A DNA stretch of 64,000 nucleotides from Melioribacter sp. (GTDB taxonomy: Bacteria; Bacteroidota; Ignavibacteria; Ignavibacteriales; Melioribacteraceae): positions 62,001 through 126,000 of the forward strand of contig DYHW01000005.1 of the NCBI GenBank assembly GCA_020723965.1, written 5' to 3'. The stretch's first letter is position 1. Each line of letters starts with the position of its first letter. Shown here piece after piece: positions 43,003 to 52,393 of this stretch. The position numbers and the translations under genes were made by a program. A model generated the notes under the pieces. It saw nothing but the letters and a program-made list of their open reading frames with translations. It had not been told where the DNA came from and made no database searches.

Positions 43003-43851
43003 TTAAAGCCGGCTAAATTTAGGTTGGTTATTATTAGCCACCTGTTCGATTTTAATGAACCGCTCTGCGAGCTGTAAAAAATCTAGAGCAGATTTGGCTT
43101 GAGGCGTATATTTAATAAGTAATTCTTGGTCCATTATAGACCTATGCGCGGGAAAATCGAAACTGACCGAGCCGAGAAAACGGAGCGATTCTTCTCCGAG
43201 AAAATGTTTTGCCGCAACAGATAAATTTCCGAAGGCGCTATCGGCTTCCTCTTCATTTGTGCACTTATTTATTACTACTATCTTTTCGGAAGAAGAACTG
43301 TGTTCTTTCAACAATTTTACTATTACATAAGCGTCCATAACTGCAGTCGGCTCCGTCGATGCAACAATTATGTTATAATCTGATCTTAAAAGTTGATGAA
43401 TTAAAATCTCATCTGCTCCAGCCGAAGAATCGATCATTATAAAATCATATCTGCTTGATATTTTTGAAAGCGCAGAAAAAAAATAATCGATTATCTCTTT
43501 ACTTACACGCGGATAATCTTCTCTGCCGGAATCGCCCGAAATTATATCTAAGTTTTGCGAATGAGAGTAAACTAATTCGTCAAGCTGTTTCTTTTGCTCA
43601 AAAAATTTTGAAATTGTATTTTCAGTCGTCCGGTTAAGAAGAATATTTATATTGGAAAAATTAAGGTCAAGATCGATCAGAAGAATTTTTTTTTTCATCT
43701 GCGAAAGTTGATATGCAAAGTTGGCGGCAAAAAAAGTTTTCCCTGTTCCCCCTTTGCCGGAACAGACGGAAATTATTTTTGAGTGCGAAGTGATTTTTTC
43801 TCCGTCTTCCAGCCGCTTAAGCTCTATTAGCCGCTCTGCCTGCCTATTCAT
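43003..43851 (-). CDS. flhG: Flagellar number regulator FlhG (FleN/YlxH), MinD-like ATPase
   Basis: A 282-residue ParA/MinD-type ATPase that limits flagellar number with FlhF. The deviant Walker A KGGTGKT (33-39) follows KIISVCSG; switch II is FIMIDSSAGADE. The N-terminal ROAER-like MNRQAERLIELKR resembles the DQAxxLR motif that activates FlhF GTPase. Its ATG overlaps the flhF stop by 4 bp. A 107 bp gap follows before the small membrane gene and fliA. Confidence 0.92.
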   Translation of the reverse strand: MNRQAERLIELKRLEDGEKITSHSKIISVCSGKGGTGKTFFAANFAYQLSQMKKKILLIDLDLNFSNINILLNRTTENTISKFFEQKKQLDELVYSHSQNLDIISGDSGREDYPRVSKEIIDYFFSALSKISSRYDFIMIDSSAGADEILIHQLLRSDYNIIVASTEPTAVMDAYVIVKLLKEHSSSSEKIVVINKCTNEEEADSAFGNLSVAAKHFLGEESLRFLGSVSFDFPAHRSIMDQELLIKYTPQAKSALDFLQLAERFIKIEQVANNNQPKFSRL

Positions 43852-44954
43852 TTATATAATTTACCCGTAAATATCAAGTTTGCTAAAAAAGATGGATTAA
43901 CAGAAACAATATCATCGGGAATGACCTGCCCGTTAGTTAAAAACATTACCGGCACATTATAAGTTGCTGCAAGATTCATAACGTTTCCAAAAGCAACGGC
44001 TTCATCAACTTTGGAAAAAATAACGGAATTGTATTTAAGCGGTTTGAATTTTTCTGCTACATCATTAAGCGTGCGCCATGAACTTGTTGCGCCAACTACA
44101 AGAATTGTTTCATCTACATTCGCAGCATCCAAATATTTTTTGATCGATTCCAAATTTTCTTTTGCTCTCTGGCTTCGCCCAACTGTATCAATAAATATCA
44201 AGTCTTTGTCTTTGAACTTTTTCATAATTTTCTGCATTTCTTCCGGCTCGTAAGCAACAGCCATTTCGATATCGCTTATCTCCGAAAAAATTCTCAATTG
44301 ATCAATTGCGCCAAGACGGTATGTGTCTATAGAAATCAACCCAACTTTCAACTTGTGAATTATTTTTGATATGACGGCAAGTTTCGCAATACAAGTTGTT
44401 TTGCCAACTCCAGTTGGGCCAATAAGCGCAATTTTTTTTGTTCGGCTTTTGCTTACCCTAAAATCTTTTGTGGGTATTATTGATGCCATGCTTGAAAGAA
44501 GATAGTTCTGAAGATTTGCTTCATCAATAAAGCTGGCAGAATTAGAAAGATGTGCAGTTATTTTTTTAATTAAGTTCTTCTGAACTTCTCGCGTTTCAAG
44601 AATTTCCGCAATTTCGTTTATCTCCTTTTCAAAAGTTTTTGAAACTAACTCCACTTTTGGATCTTTTTCTTTGGGAAAAGGAATTTCTTCTTTACCATAA
44701 ATTTTTTTAGAAAGCTCTTCTAATTCCGATATATACTTTTTCTTTTCCGAAGAATAGCGCTCTGCTGTTTTTTCTCCTTCAGTTTTTAGCGGTTCATCAA
44801 TTCCCGCCGTAATCTCATACATTTTTTTCATATCAAAGCGTTTGTCGCTTTCAATAACACGCGTGCCCAAAATTATTGCTTCGAGCCCAAGCTCGTCTTT
44901 CATTTGTTGTGTTGCTTCTTTTAAAGATTGTGCCACAAATTTTTTAATTTGCAT
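43848..44954 (-). CDS. flhF: Flagellar SRP-type GTPase FlhF
   Basis: A 368-residue GTPase that sets flagellar position. A B domain (1-about 100, with MQIKKFVAQSLKEATQQMK) and an N domain (about 100-165) precede the G domain with P-loop GPTGVGKTT (179-187, Lys185), VGLISIDTYRLGAIDQL and FIDTVGRS. It overlaps flhA by 11 bp and flhG by 4 bp, in the standard order flhB-flhA-flhF-flhG. Confidence 0.95.
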   Translation of the reverse strand: MQIKKFVAQSLKEATQQMKDELGLEAIILGTRVIESDKRFDMKKMYEITAGIDEPLKTEGEKTAERYSSEKKKYISELEELSKKIYGKEEIPFPKEKDPKVELVSKTFEKEINEIAEILETREVQKNLIKKITAHLSNSASFIDEANLQNYLLSSMASIIPTKDFRVSKSRTKKIALIGPTGVGKTTCIAKLAVISKIIHKLKVGLISIDTYRLGAIDQLRIFSEISDIEMAVAYEPEEMQKIMKKFKDKDLIFIDTVGRSQRAKENLESIKKYLDAANVDETILVVGATSSWRTLNDVAEKFKPLKYNSVIFSKVDEAVAFGNVMNLAATYNVPVMFLTNGQVIPDDIVSVNPSFLANLIFTGKLYK

Positions 44955-46995
44955 TTGATACCTCTATCTTGCCCAGAAATTCAATTTCAACATTTGCCGG
45001 AAGCTCTGTAAAAGAAAGAACGGTAAGCGTCGGGAAACTGCTGTTAACTAGTCGGTAAAAATAAGGACGAATTGTAGCCGAAGTAATGAGTATAGGCGGA
45101 TAGCCAAGCTTTCCAAATTTTTCCATCATGTTCAGTAATTCACTATTTAGTTCGCGCAATACAGCTGGATGAAGCCCAAGCGTTACCACGCTGTCTTTTT
45201 GCGCCTGTAACGATTTTGTAATTGCCGCTTCCAACGCTTCGCTTAAAGCAGCGGCATGAATTATCCCGTTCGAATCGCGGTAAAGATTTGCAATTGTTTC
45301 TCCGATTGTGTGGCGGACATATTCAGTAAGAACATCGACATTTTTTGTCGTCTTGGAATAATCGATGAGCGATTCTAGAATCTGAACAAAATCTTTTATC
45401 GGAATATTTTCTTTAAGAAGATTCTGCAAAACCTTTTGAATAGTTCCGAGATTAAGAATATCCGGATTTATCTCTTCAACTACTGCAGGATATTCTTTCT
45501 TAATATTTTCCAAAAGCTGTTTAACATCCTGTCTGGTTAATATTTTATCAAAGTTTTTTTTAAGAACCTCCTGCAAGTGAGTAGTAAGAACTGAAATGCA
45601 GTCAACAACAGTATATCCCAGCATTTCAGCTTTTTCTTTTTCATCGTTGGTAATCCAATAACTCTGCAAACCGAATGCAGGGTCTGTAGAGGGAAGTCCG
45701 CTCAATGTTTCTGTAATGGAACCGGGGTTCATCGCAAGCATTCTATCGGGATAAATTTCATAATTAGAAATGACATTGCCTTTTATTTTAATAATGTATT
45801 CATTTGGAGAAAGCTGTAGGTTATCGCGAACTCGAACAGGAGGAATTAGAACTCCGAACTCGAGCGCTATCAATTTTCTTGTAGAAGAAATTTTTTGAAA
45901 AAGATTTCCTCCATGCTTTTCATCTACCAAACTTATTAACCCGTAACCAATCTCAATTTCTATCGGATCAATTTGCAAATACTGTTCAACCTTTTCTTCT
46001 ATAAGTTCAGAAGTCGATATTTCTTCTTCAATTTTACTGGTTTGAATGCTTTTCTGATTTTTGTTAGTAAAATAAGAAGTGGTCCCAAGCAAAACACTTA
46101 AGATTACGAAAGGAATAGAGGGCATGCCGGGTATCAATGCAAAAAGAAAAGCAGTGCCGGAAACCGTTGCAAGAACACGCGGATTGGAAAACAGCTGTGT
46201 GCGCATCTGAAAATCTAAAGCCGTACCAGCAGCGCTGCGCGTTACTACCAAACCAGCAGCCGTTGCAATAATCAATGCCGGAATTTGCGAAACCAGCCCA
46301 TCGCCAATGGTAAGAATTGTGTATGTGTGAAGTGCATCTTCGAAGGACAATCCCTTTTGTGCTACTCCAATTATGAATCCTCCCATTATGTTTATTCCGT
46401 TAATAACTAACCCGGCAATTGCATCTCCTTTAACAAATTTGCTGGCTCCGTCCATTGCGCCGTAAAATTCTGCTTCACGAGATATATGCTCTCTCCTTTT
46501 CCGCGCTTCGTTCTCATTTATCAAGCCTGTATTCAGATCGGCATCGATAGCCATCTGTTTTCCCGGCATTGCATCTAAAGTAAACCGAGCCGCGACTTCA
46601 GAAATTCTTCCCGACCCTTTTACGATAACAATAAATTGAATTACAACTAGTATGATAAACACAATAAACCCGACCACATAATTTCCTCCCACCACAAAAG
46701 AACCGAACGACTCGATTACCTTGCCGGCATATCCTTCTATCAAAATCAATCTTGTTGAACTTATGTTTAGCCCAAGCCGGAAAAGCGTTGTTATCAAAAG
46801 CAGCCCCGGGAATACAGAAATATCAAGCGGAGATTGAATATATAATGAAACGATCAATACCAAAACTGAAAGCATAATATTAAGGGCAAGCAAAAAATCT
46901 AATGCAACTGCCGGCAGCGGTATCAACAGCAAACCCAGCATCATTATTAGACCAAATGCAAGAAATATATCCGAATTTTTACCAAAGTTTTTCAA
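44944..46995 (-). CDS. flhA: Flagellar export gate protein FlhA
   Basis: A 683-residue inner-membrane export gate component. About eight membrane helices fill residues 10-320. Conserved pieces include SVFPGLLLITTLFRLGLN, ARFTLDAMPGKQMAID and the loop EAEFYGAMDGASKFVKGDAI. The cytoplasmic part (about 350-683) docks chaperone-substrate complexes and ends LTVLSFTELP. Translation starts at a TTG with AAGGAG 11 nt upstream; no ATG precedes the conserved start. It begins 1 bp after flhB. Confidence 0.95.
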   Translation of the reverse strand: MKNFGKNSDIFLAFGLIMMLGLLLIPLPAVALDFLLALNIMLSVLVLIVSLYIQSPLDISVFPGLLLITTLFRLGLNISSTRLILIEGYAGKVIESFGSFVVGGNYVVGFIVFIILVVIQFIVIVKGSGRISEVAARFTLDAMPGKQMAIDADLNTGLINENEARKRREHISREAEFYGAMDGASKFVKGDAIAGLVINGINIMGGFIIGVAQKGLSFEDALHTYTILTIGDGLVSQIPALIIATAAGLVVTRSAAGTALDFQMRTQLFSNPRVLATVSGTAFLFALIPGMPSIPFVILSVLLGTTSYFTNKNQKSIQTSKIEEEISTSELIEEKVEQYLQIDPIEIEIGYGLISLVDEKHGGNLFQKISSTRKLIALEFGVLIPPVRVRDNLQLSPNEYIIKIKGNVISNYEIYPDRMLAMNPGSITETLSGLPSTDPAFGLQSYWITNDEKEKAEMLGYTVVDCISVLTTHLQEVLKKNFDKILTRQDVKQLLENIKKEYPAVVEEINPDILNLGTIQKVLQNLLKENIPIKDFVQILESLIDYSKTTKNVDVLTEYVRHTIGETIANLYRDSNGIIHAAALSEALEAAITKSLQAQKDSVVTLGLHPAVLRELNSELLNMMEKFGKLGYPPILITSATIRPYFYRLVNSSFPTLTVLSFTELPANVEIEFLGKIEVSNAN

Positions 46996-46996
46996 C

Positions 46997-48082
46997 TTAT
47001 ACTATACTCCTTTTCTTTTTCAGCTTTTTCATCTGGTAGATATATGCAAGTATCTGAGCAACCGCTTTGAAAAGCTTAGTTGGTATATGATCACCAACAT
47101 CGCAAGTTTTATAGAGCGCACGGGCTAATTCTTTGTCTTCATATAGCGGAACATTATTTTCTAGCGCAATCTTTTTTATCCTTTGGGCAAGCTCATCCAT
47201 TCCCTTAGCAACAACTTTTGGAGCGGAATCTTTATTCATCTCATATTTTAAAGCAATAGCAAAGTGAGATGGGTTTGTAACAACAACATCGGCGGTCGGA
47301 ATATCTTGCATCATTCTTTTGCGCGCCGCTTGAACCATTCGTTTTCTTATCTGCGATTTAACAAGAGGGTCACCTTCGCTCTGCTTTAACTCCTCTTTAA
47401 CTTCAACTTTAGTCATCATCATTTCTTTTTTAAATTTGAACCGCTGAAAAAAGAAATCGACTGAAGCTATGAGAGCGAAAAAGAGCGCTATCTGCCATAT
47501 CATTGAGAACGCTGCATCCAGCATGAAAGCCGCCGTTTCTTCGATAGTCAATTCAACAAGCTGGAAGGTATCGGAAATCAACTGCGAAATAACAAAATAT
47601 GCGAATGAAGCAATTATAATAAGTTTAAGAAAAGATTTAGCAACTTCCACAAAAGAATGGGATGAAAAAAACATCCTTTTAATATTTTTGATCGGATCAA
47701 ACTTCCCTAAATTCGGCTTAAATACTTTTGTCTTAAATCCGAAACCAAACTGCGCAATGTTGCTTGCTAATGAGACAACAAGAACGCCAAGAAGAAGCGG
47801 TGCAGAAATTGTGAAGAAAAAAAGAGCCCACTTAAAAAAGTATGTTTGTAAAATCGTTTTATTAAGATCAAGCAGGTCCAGAGAGCCGAGCAGTTCTGTA
47901 GTAAACCCGAATAGTTTTTCGCCAAAATAGTTTTTTGTCAAATAGATCAGAATAAGCCCGCTTCCAAAGACTGCAAGCGAGTTTATCTCTGTGCTTTTTA
48001 CAACCTGCCCTTTATCGCGCGCATCAGAAAGTTTTTTATGAGTAGGTTGTTCGGTTTTTTCTTGTCCTTCAAACTCCGCCAT
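46997..48082 (-). CDS. flhB: Flagellar export switch protein FlhB
   Basis: A 361-residue protein with four membrane helices (about 30-215) and a cytoplasmic domain that switches substrate class. The N-terminus EKTEQPTHKKLSDARDKGQV is typical. The autocleavage site, NPTH in most species, reads NPSH here (N270-P271-S272-H273). Asn-Pro and His, needed for cleavage, remain. It lies between fliR (1 bp) and flhA (1 bp). FliK should contact its C-terminal part. Confidence 0.95.
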   Translation of the reverse strand: MAEFEGQEKTEQPTHKKLSDARDKGQVVKSTEINSLAVFGSGLILIYLTKNYFGEKLFGFTTELLGSLDLLDLNKTILQTYFFKWALFFFTISAPLLLGVLVVSLASNIAQFGFGFKTKVFKPNLGKFDPIKNIKRMFFSSHSFVEVAKSFLKLIIIASFAYFVISQLISDTFQLVELTIEETAAFMLDAAFSMIWQIALFFALIASVDFFFQRFKFKKEMMMTKVEVKEELKQSEGDPLVKSQIRKRMVQAARKRMMQDIPTADVVVTNPSHFAIALKYEMNKDSAPKVVAKGMDELAQRIKKIALENNVPLYEDKELARALYKTCDVGDHIPTKLFKAVAQILAYIYQMKKLKKKRSIV

Positions 48083-48083
48083 A

Positions 48084-48860
48084 TCAAACGCTCATAGCTT
48101 TAATAATCTGTGTCAGTTGGTCTTCATAACGCTGCAAGAAATTTTTTATTGCGAAGATGTAAATTGGAACAAGCAACGAAAGAAGCAAAAAGCCCAATCC
48201 TATTTTAACCGGCTGTGCCACAAAAAATACTTGTATGTTAGGAATAACACGAGCAATAATACCTTCGGCAATATGCACTAGAAAAAAAGAAACAAGTATT
48301 GGAGAAGCAATTTTTAACGCTATGGTAAAAACTGCGAACGAATATTTGATGACCAATTGTAAGAGGGGCTCGTTAACCGTCCACTTTGCAACAGGCACAA
48401 CATTGAAAGAAGCAACAACTGCCGTTATAAAATGATGATGCCCGTTGATCAAAAAAAACACCATTATTGCTGCGTAAAAAATAACTTCTCCCACTACATT
48501 GTTTTGTGTTTCCTGCATTGGATTCAAAACTTCTGCAAACATTAGCCCCATGTCGTAGCCAATTAAACTTCCAGCATAAGCAATTCCATAAAAGACAAAG
48601 TTGAGTGTATAGCCCATAACTAATCCGGTAACAATTTCTTTAGCTGCATTCACAAAAATCGAAATAAGATTAAGATTGATAAGAACGTTGGCTTTATCGA
48701 TTGTTAGAAATGTCATGTATGCAATAACAAAGCAAAGAAAAATTTTAGCAATTGGGGGAAATGCTCCGTGTCCTAATACTGGCGCAGCAACCATCATAGA
48801 AAAAATTCTTAAAAAAATTAGAAGCGCCAAAACGAAATCCCCAATTAAAATTTCTGTCAT
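48084..48860 (-). CDS. fliR: Flagellar export gate protein FliR
   Basis: A 258-residue inner-membrane protein with about six helices (LALLIFLRIFSMMVAAPVLG near 10-30, IGYDMGLMFAEVLNPMQ, and ARVIPNIQVFFVAQPVKIG). It forms the FliPQR gate with its neighbours. Its ATG overlaps the fliQ stop by 4 bp and it ends 1 bp before flhB. Confidence 0.93.
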   Translation of the reverse strand: MTEILIGDFVLALLIFLRIFSMMVAAPVLGHGAFPPIAKIFLCFVIAYMTFLTIDKANVLINLNLISIFVNAAKEIVTGLVMGYTLNFVFYGIAYAGSLIGYDMGLMFAEVLNPMQETQNNVVGEVIFYAAIMVFFLINGHHHFITAVVASFNVVPVAKWTVNEPLLQLVIKYSFAVFTIALKIASPILVSFFLVHIAEGIIARVIPNIQVFFVAQPVKIGLGFLLLSLLVPIYIFAIKNFLQRYEDQLTQIIKAMSV

Positions 48861-49126
48861 CGCAATACATTTTGAAACATAGTAAACATTTTTGTGGTGA
48901 TTGCAACCATCTTGTCAATTATCCACGGAAGAAGAAAAATAATTGCTATCACCGTGGCGGCCAATTTGGGAACAAATGTCAAAGTCATTTCTTGAATAGA
49001 GGTTGCTGCTTGAAAAATTGAGACAAAAATACCTACAATAAGCGCAACTCCAAGAATCGGCAAAAGAATCAGAAATGTTGTAAAGAAAACATCTTTCAAA
49101 ACTTCTATGACAAGTTCTTCTGTCAT
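48857..49126 (-). CDS. fliQ: Flagellar export gate protein FliQ
   Basis: An 89-residue protein with two membrane helices (LLPILGVALIVGIFVSIF and VTIIAIIFLLPWII-like) around the conserved QAATSIQEMTLTFVPK. It is typical of FliQ in size and motif and lies between fliP (1 bp overlap) and fliR (4 bp overlap). Confidence 0.93.
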   Translation of the reverse strand: MTEELVIEVLKDVFFTTFLILLPILGVALIVGIFVSIFQAATSIQEMTLTFVPKLAATVIAIIFLLPWIIDKMVAITTKMFTMFQNVLR

Positions 49127-49893
49127 TACGAAAAGCTCCTTACTAAAGAACCAACAATCAAATTCCAGCCATCGACAAGAACAAAGAGGAGAATTTTGAA
49201 AGGGAGCGAAATCATCATCGGCGGCATCATCATCATTCCCATCGACATTAAAATGCTAGACACGATCATATCTACCATAATGAAGGGGATAAATAGAAAG
49301 AAGCCTATAATAAAACCCGCCCTCAATTCGCTAAGAGCAAAAGCAGGAACTAAAATGTAAGTAGAGATATCGTTGCGTGTATTTGGCCGCGGTTGGTTTG
49401 ATAAACCAATAAATAATTCTAAATCTTCCTCGCGCGTTTGCTTAAACATAAATTGGCGGATCGGTTCGATTCCTTTATTGTATGCGTCTTCTACGCTCAG
49501 CTTATTGTCCATAAGCGGCTTTAGAGCCGCGTCGTTTACTTTTGTCCAAGTAGGAGCCATAATAAAAAAAGTTATAAACAAAGCTACGCCGGCTAAAAGT
49601 TGAGAGGGCGGCATTTGCTGCGTTCCTAATGCGCTTTTCAAAAAATGAAATACGATTATTATCCGTAAGTAAGAGGTGGTCATTATAACTATTGATGGCG
49701 CCAAAGAAAGAACAGTCATAAGTAAAAGTAACTGAAGCGTTACAGAAACATCACTGCCGCTCTGTGCGGCTCCAACATCAAGATTTATTTTAGGAAATGG
49801 AATTGTGGTTGGCGCTTTTTGTTGAGCGAAAACGTCTGCCGTATTTATTAGAAAAAAAATAGTGATAAAAAAAAGAAAGACCTTCTTCTTCAT
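49126..49893 (-). CDS. fliP: Flagellar export gate protein FliP
   Basis: A 255-residue protein with a cleavable signal (MKKKVFLFFITIFFLINTA) and four membrane helices. Conserved stretches are LAPSIVIMTTSYLRIIIVFH, ALGTQQMPPSQLLAG, ALSELRAGFIIGFFLFIPF and SSILMSMGMMMMPP. It builds the export pore with FliQ and FliR. It overlaps fliO by 4 bp and fliQ by 1 bp. Confidence 0.95.
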   Translation of the reverse strand: MKKKVFLFFITIFFLINTADVFAQQKAPTTIPFPKINLDVGAAQSGSDVSVTLQLLLLMTVLSLAPSIVIMTTSYLRIIIVFHFLKSALGTQQMPPSQLLAGVALFITFFIMAPTWTKVNDAALKPLMDNKLSVEDAYNKGIEPIRQFMFKQTREEDLELFIGLSNQPRPNTRNDISTYILVPAFALSELRAGFIIGFFLFIPFIMVDMIVSSILMSMGMMMMPPMMISLPFKILLFVLVDGWNLIVGSLVRSFS

Positions 49894-50231
49894 CGCATTC
49901 CTAAATTCTGCTTTAAGATATCAATAAAGTTTTGTTTCGTATCTTGTTGGTTTAATTCATCATCTTCAATTTGAGCGTAATCGATCTCTTTAAGAAGCGT
50001 TATACTGTTTTCGCTAACGCCAAGCACAAGAATTTTATCTTGAATACGAACAAGCGATAAATACTTTTTTGGAAGAATCAATTGATTATGAAGCACATGC
50101 ACATTCAGCATGCGAATTTTTTTGCTGTTCATCGAAAAAGAATACTTTCTAATAAGAATAAGAATACCGAAGAGAAATAATAGTATTAGTACAAGCGGCA
50201 AAATAGTTTTTACTATATCAAAAAATGACAT
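49890..50231 (-). CDS. fliO: FliO-type flagellar biosynthesis protein
   Basis: A 113-residue protein with one N-terminal membrane helix (LPLVLILLFLFGILILI) and a small cytoplasmic beta domain (LHNQLILPKKYLSLVRI, KILVLGVSENSITLL). This is the FliO layout; FliO stabilises FliP during gate assembly. The position between fliN and fliP supports it, while sequence conservation in the family is low. Confidence 0.85.
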   Translation of the reverse strand: MSFFDIVKTILPLVLILLFLFGILILIRKYSFSMNSKKIRMLNVHVLHNQLILPKKYLSLVRIQDKILVLGVSENSITLLKEIDYAQIEDDELNQQDTKQNFIDILKQNLGMR

Positions 50232-50617
50232 TAGGAAACTTCCTTTAATCTGCTGGCGGGGTCAACAAGATTTGTAATACGAATGCCAAAGTGTTTATCG
50301 ATTACTACCACTTCCCCTTCAGCAATTTTTTTGTTGTTCACGTAAACATCCACAGGTTCGCTGGCAAGTTTATCGAGTTCGATCACATAACCTTTTTCTA
50401 ACTCGAGTATATCTTTGATCTGCATCTGCGTTCTTCCTAGTTCAATGTAAATATTCATCGGCAGATCTTTTAGAAAATGTAATTTGTCGTCGTAACCGCT
50501 ACTTACTCTATTCGAATCGTCAAATTCTTCGAACTGAGCCGCTGAGCCAACTAATTTTTGTTCCAACGGGTCATTTTCGCTTGCGGGCAATGTGATATCA
50601 TTGATGTCGTTATCCAT
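50231..50617 (-). CDS. fliN: Flagellar motor switch protein FliN
   Basis: A 128-residue C-ring protein. An acidic N-terminus (about 1-45) precedes a SpoA domain: FLKDLPMNIYIELGRTQMQI, ILELEKGYVIELDKLASEPV, VDVYVNNKKIAEGEVVVID and FGIRITNLV. It is a standard single-SpoA FliN without a CheC part. It follows fliM by 6 bp and ends where fliO begins. Confidence 0.95.
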   Translation of the reverse strand: MDNDINDITLPASENDPLEQKLVGSAAQFEEFDDSNRVSSGYDDKLHFLKDLPMNIYIELGRTQMQIKDILELEKGYVIELDKLASEPVDVYVNNKKIAEGEVVVIDKHFGIRITNLVDPASRLKEVS

Positions 50618-50623
50618 AAATCC

Positions 50624-51610
50624 TCAAAGAGATTTTTGTTGTTCTATAATTTTTTTAGTTACCTTAATTGCTTTATGGTTATTTACCACTCCCATCCTTC
50701 CAAGAAATAGAATTCTTTCCTTAGTTCTAATTTTTTGGTCGTCGCTTATTTTTGTTTCGAGGCGGATAATATCTCCTTTCTGCATTTCAAGAAGTTCTTT
50801 AATAGAAAGCTTCGTTGTGCCAAGTTCAACTTGAACAGGTAAAGCAGTGTACGAAATGTGTGTTTGCAAAACTTCTCGCGCAGTTACGCCATAGTGTTTA
50901 ACAGCACGTGGCGAAGCAAGCTTCTGATTAGATAACCGAGCAAGTATATTATCGAAAGCGAAAGTAGCAAAGCAGATGTTCATCCAGTACGACTGTTCTC
51001 CAATCAAAATTTCAAATGAAATCAGCAGAACAGATTCGCTTTGTGATGTAATTTGAGCAAAATCGATATCCGGTTCAAAGTGTTCCACCACAAAATCCAT
51101 GTTATCTACTGTTTGCCATGCTTTCTTCAGGTCCTGCATAACTCTTTCTACAACCACTCTAAGAACTCGCTGTTCAATAGGAGTAATAACCTTTGTCTGT
51201 TTAGAGCCGAGCCCGTTGCCCCCAAGAAGTTTATCGACAAAGGAAAAAGCCAAATCGTTATTCAGCTCAAGTATCCCTTTTACATCAGTGTTATTTATTT
51301 CAAATGTATACAAGCACGCAGGGTTTGATACCGAAAGAACGTATTCCGAATAGTAAATTTGATCGACCGAATTAACATTGATATTAACAACGGTTTGCAG
51401 TTTGGAAACAAGAAACGAGCTGAAGCTTTCTGCAAAATTTTCGAAAATGCTTCTTAGAATACGCAGTTGGTTTTTCGAGATCCGGTTTGGAAGCCGGAAA
51501 TCGAAAAGTATTGCTTCTTTCTCCTGCTCGTGATCTACCTTCTGCTCTGAGCCGCTCTTTATATTATTAAGCAGCGCATCAATTTCTTGTTGTGATAATA
51601 TCTCTGCCAT
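50624..51610 (-). CDS. fliM: Flagellar motor switch protein FliM
   Basis: A 328-residue C-ring protein. The N-terminal peptide LSQQEIDALLNN is the binding site for phosphorylated CheY. The CheC-like middle (about 35-230) and the C-terminal SpoA domain (LPVQVELGTTKLSIKELLEM, then GDIIRLETKI) follow. Retention of the peptide implies that motor switching by a CheY-type protein occurs, although cheA is not in this window. It lies 2 bp after fliL. Confidence 0.95.
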   Translation of the reverse strand: MAEILSQQEIDALLNNIKSGSEQKVDHEQEKEAILFDFRLPNRISKNQLRILRSIFENFAESFSSFLVSKLQTVVNINVNSVDQIYYSEYVLSVSNPACLYTFEINNTDVKGILELNNDLAFSFVDKLLGGNGLGSKQTKVITPIEQRVLRVVVERVMQDLKKAWQTVDNMDFVVEHFEPDIDFAQITSQSESVLLISFEILIGEQSYWMNICFATFAFDNILARLSNQKLASPRAVKHYGVTAREVLQTHISYTALPVQVELGTTKLSIKELLEMQKGDIIRLETKISDDQKIRTKERILFLGRMGVVNNHKAIKVTKKIIEQQKSL

Positions 51611-51612
51611 TT

Positions 51613-52164
51613 CTATTGTAAAATGTATTTACTGAAATAAATTGTGTTGATCTTTACATCAGGCATTACATAAGAAAGCCGTTTTGTGATTTCAATACGA
51701 AGCGTATCGCGGTAAGCAGTGTTGCCCAATTGAGCTAATTCTTTGCTTCCCATTACTGAAATAATCGCATCTTTCAAGAGCACGTCCTTGGCTTTTAACG
51801 CCTTATGTTCTTTCTCTGTAGAAACATCAAACCCGAGCGATGATAAAAGCAGTCTTTTCCCATCAGTATTTGCCGGGTTAATAATGAGGTCCTCGACCAT
51901 ATAAACAAACTTTCCACGCTCTGCCTCAGGTTCAGGTTCTACTTTCGCAGTATCTACGTTTTCTACCGCCGGTTCCTGTTCAGCAGAATGGTTTGCTTCA
52001 AGTTTGCTCAACAAAATATTTGCGGTAATAAAATAAACGGCGACCAATTGAACGAGAAAAAGGGGGATCCCGATGATTAGTATTTTCATATTGAACCCTT
52101 TCTTTTCGACGCCAAGCGGTTCTTCTTCTTTAACTATTGTTTTTTCTTCTTTTGTTTGTTCCAT
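51613..52164 (-). CDS. fliL: Flagellar basal body protein FliL
   Basis: A 183-residue protein with a short acidic cytoplasmic start, one membrane helix (about 27-50, ILIIGIPLFLVQLVAVYF), an acidic linker (about 60-85) and a periplasmic SPFH-like domain with YMVEDLIINPANTDGKRLL and LRIEITKRLSYVMPD. FliL rings surround stators and raise torque. It is the first gene after a 229 bp gap and so may head the fliL-fliA unit. Confidence 0.9.
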   Translation of the reverse strand: MEQTKEEKTIVKEEEPLGVEKKGFNMKILIIGIPLFLVQLVAVYFITANILLSKLEANHSAEQEPAVENVDTAKVEPEPEAERGKFVYMVEDLIINPANTDGKRLLLSSLGFDVSTEKEHKALKAKDVLLKDAIISVMGSKELAQLGNTAYRDTLRIEITKRLSYVMPDVKINTIYFSKYILQ

Positions 52165-52393
52165 AGCGTCAATAGATTTTCAATTGCTATGCCACTAAAA
52201 AATTACGAAAGGATTTGATTTGTCCTGTTAATTAAACAATGAACTGGCTAATATTCATCAGTTGGATTTATCCCGCCAACGGTGAGGTTATTTGTTGGTT
52301 TCAGGATTGGGCTGTGGTTAGAAAGTTATTCAATAATTTATTCGTTCCTATCCAACCACAGCCAACTAAGAAGGCGCTAAAGTGGGGCAAAAA
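52165..52393 (-). other. 229 bp gap between flgE and fliL with a long stem-loop
   Basis: No gene is here. A perfect 10 bp inverted repeat GGCTGTGGTT (52310-52319) and AACCACAGCC (52354-52363) spans 34 nt. No T tract follows on the minus strand, so it is not a classic terminator. It may mark the end of the hook unit or stabilise a transcript end. Any promoter of fliL should be in this gap; I see no clear sigma-28 or sigma-54 motif. Confidence 0.5.

Noticed and set aside
45396..45403. TCCGATAA on the minus strand inside flhA
   Set aside because: No TAAA at 14-16 nt upstream; isolated -10 words are expected by chance.
47469..47930. 153-codon open frame on the plus strand
   Set aside because: It lies fully antisense to flhB, has no ribosome site or family match, and its composition mirrors the complementary frame.
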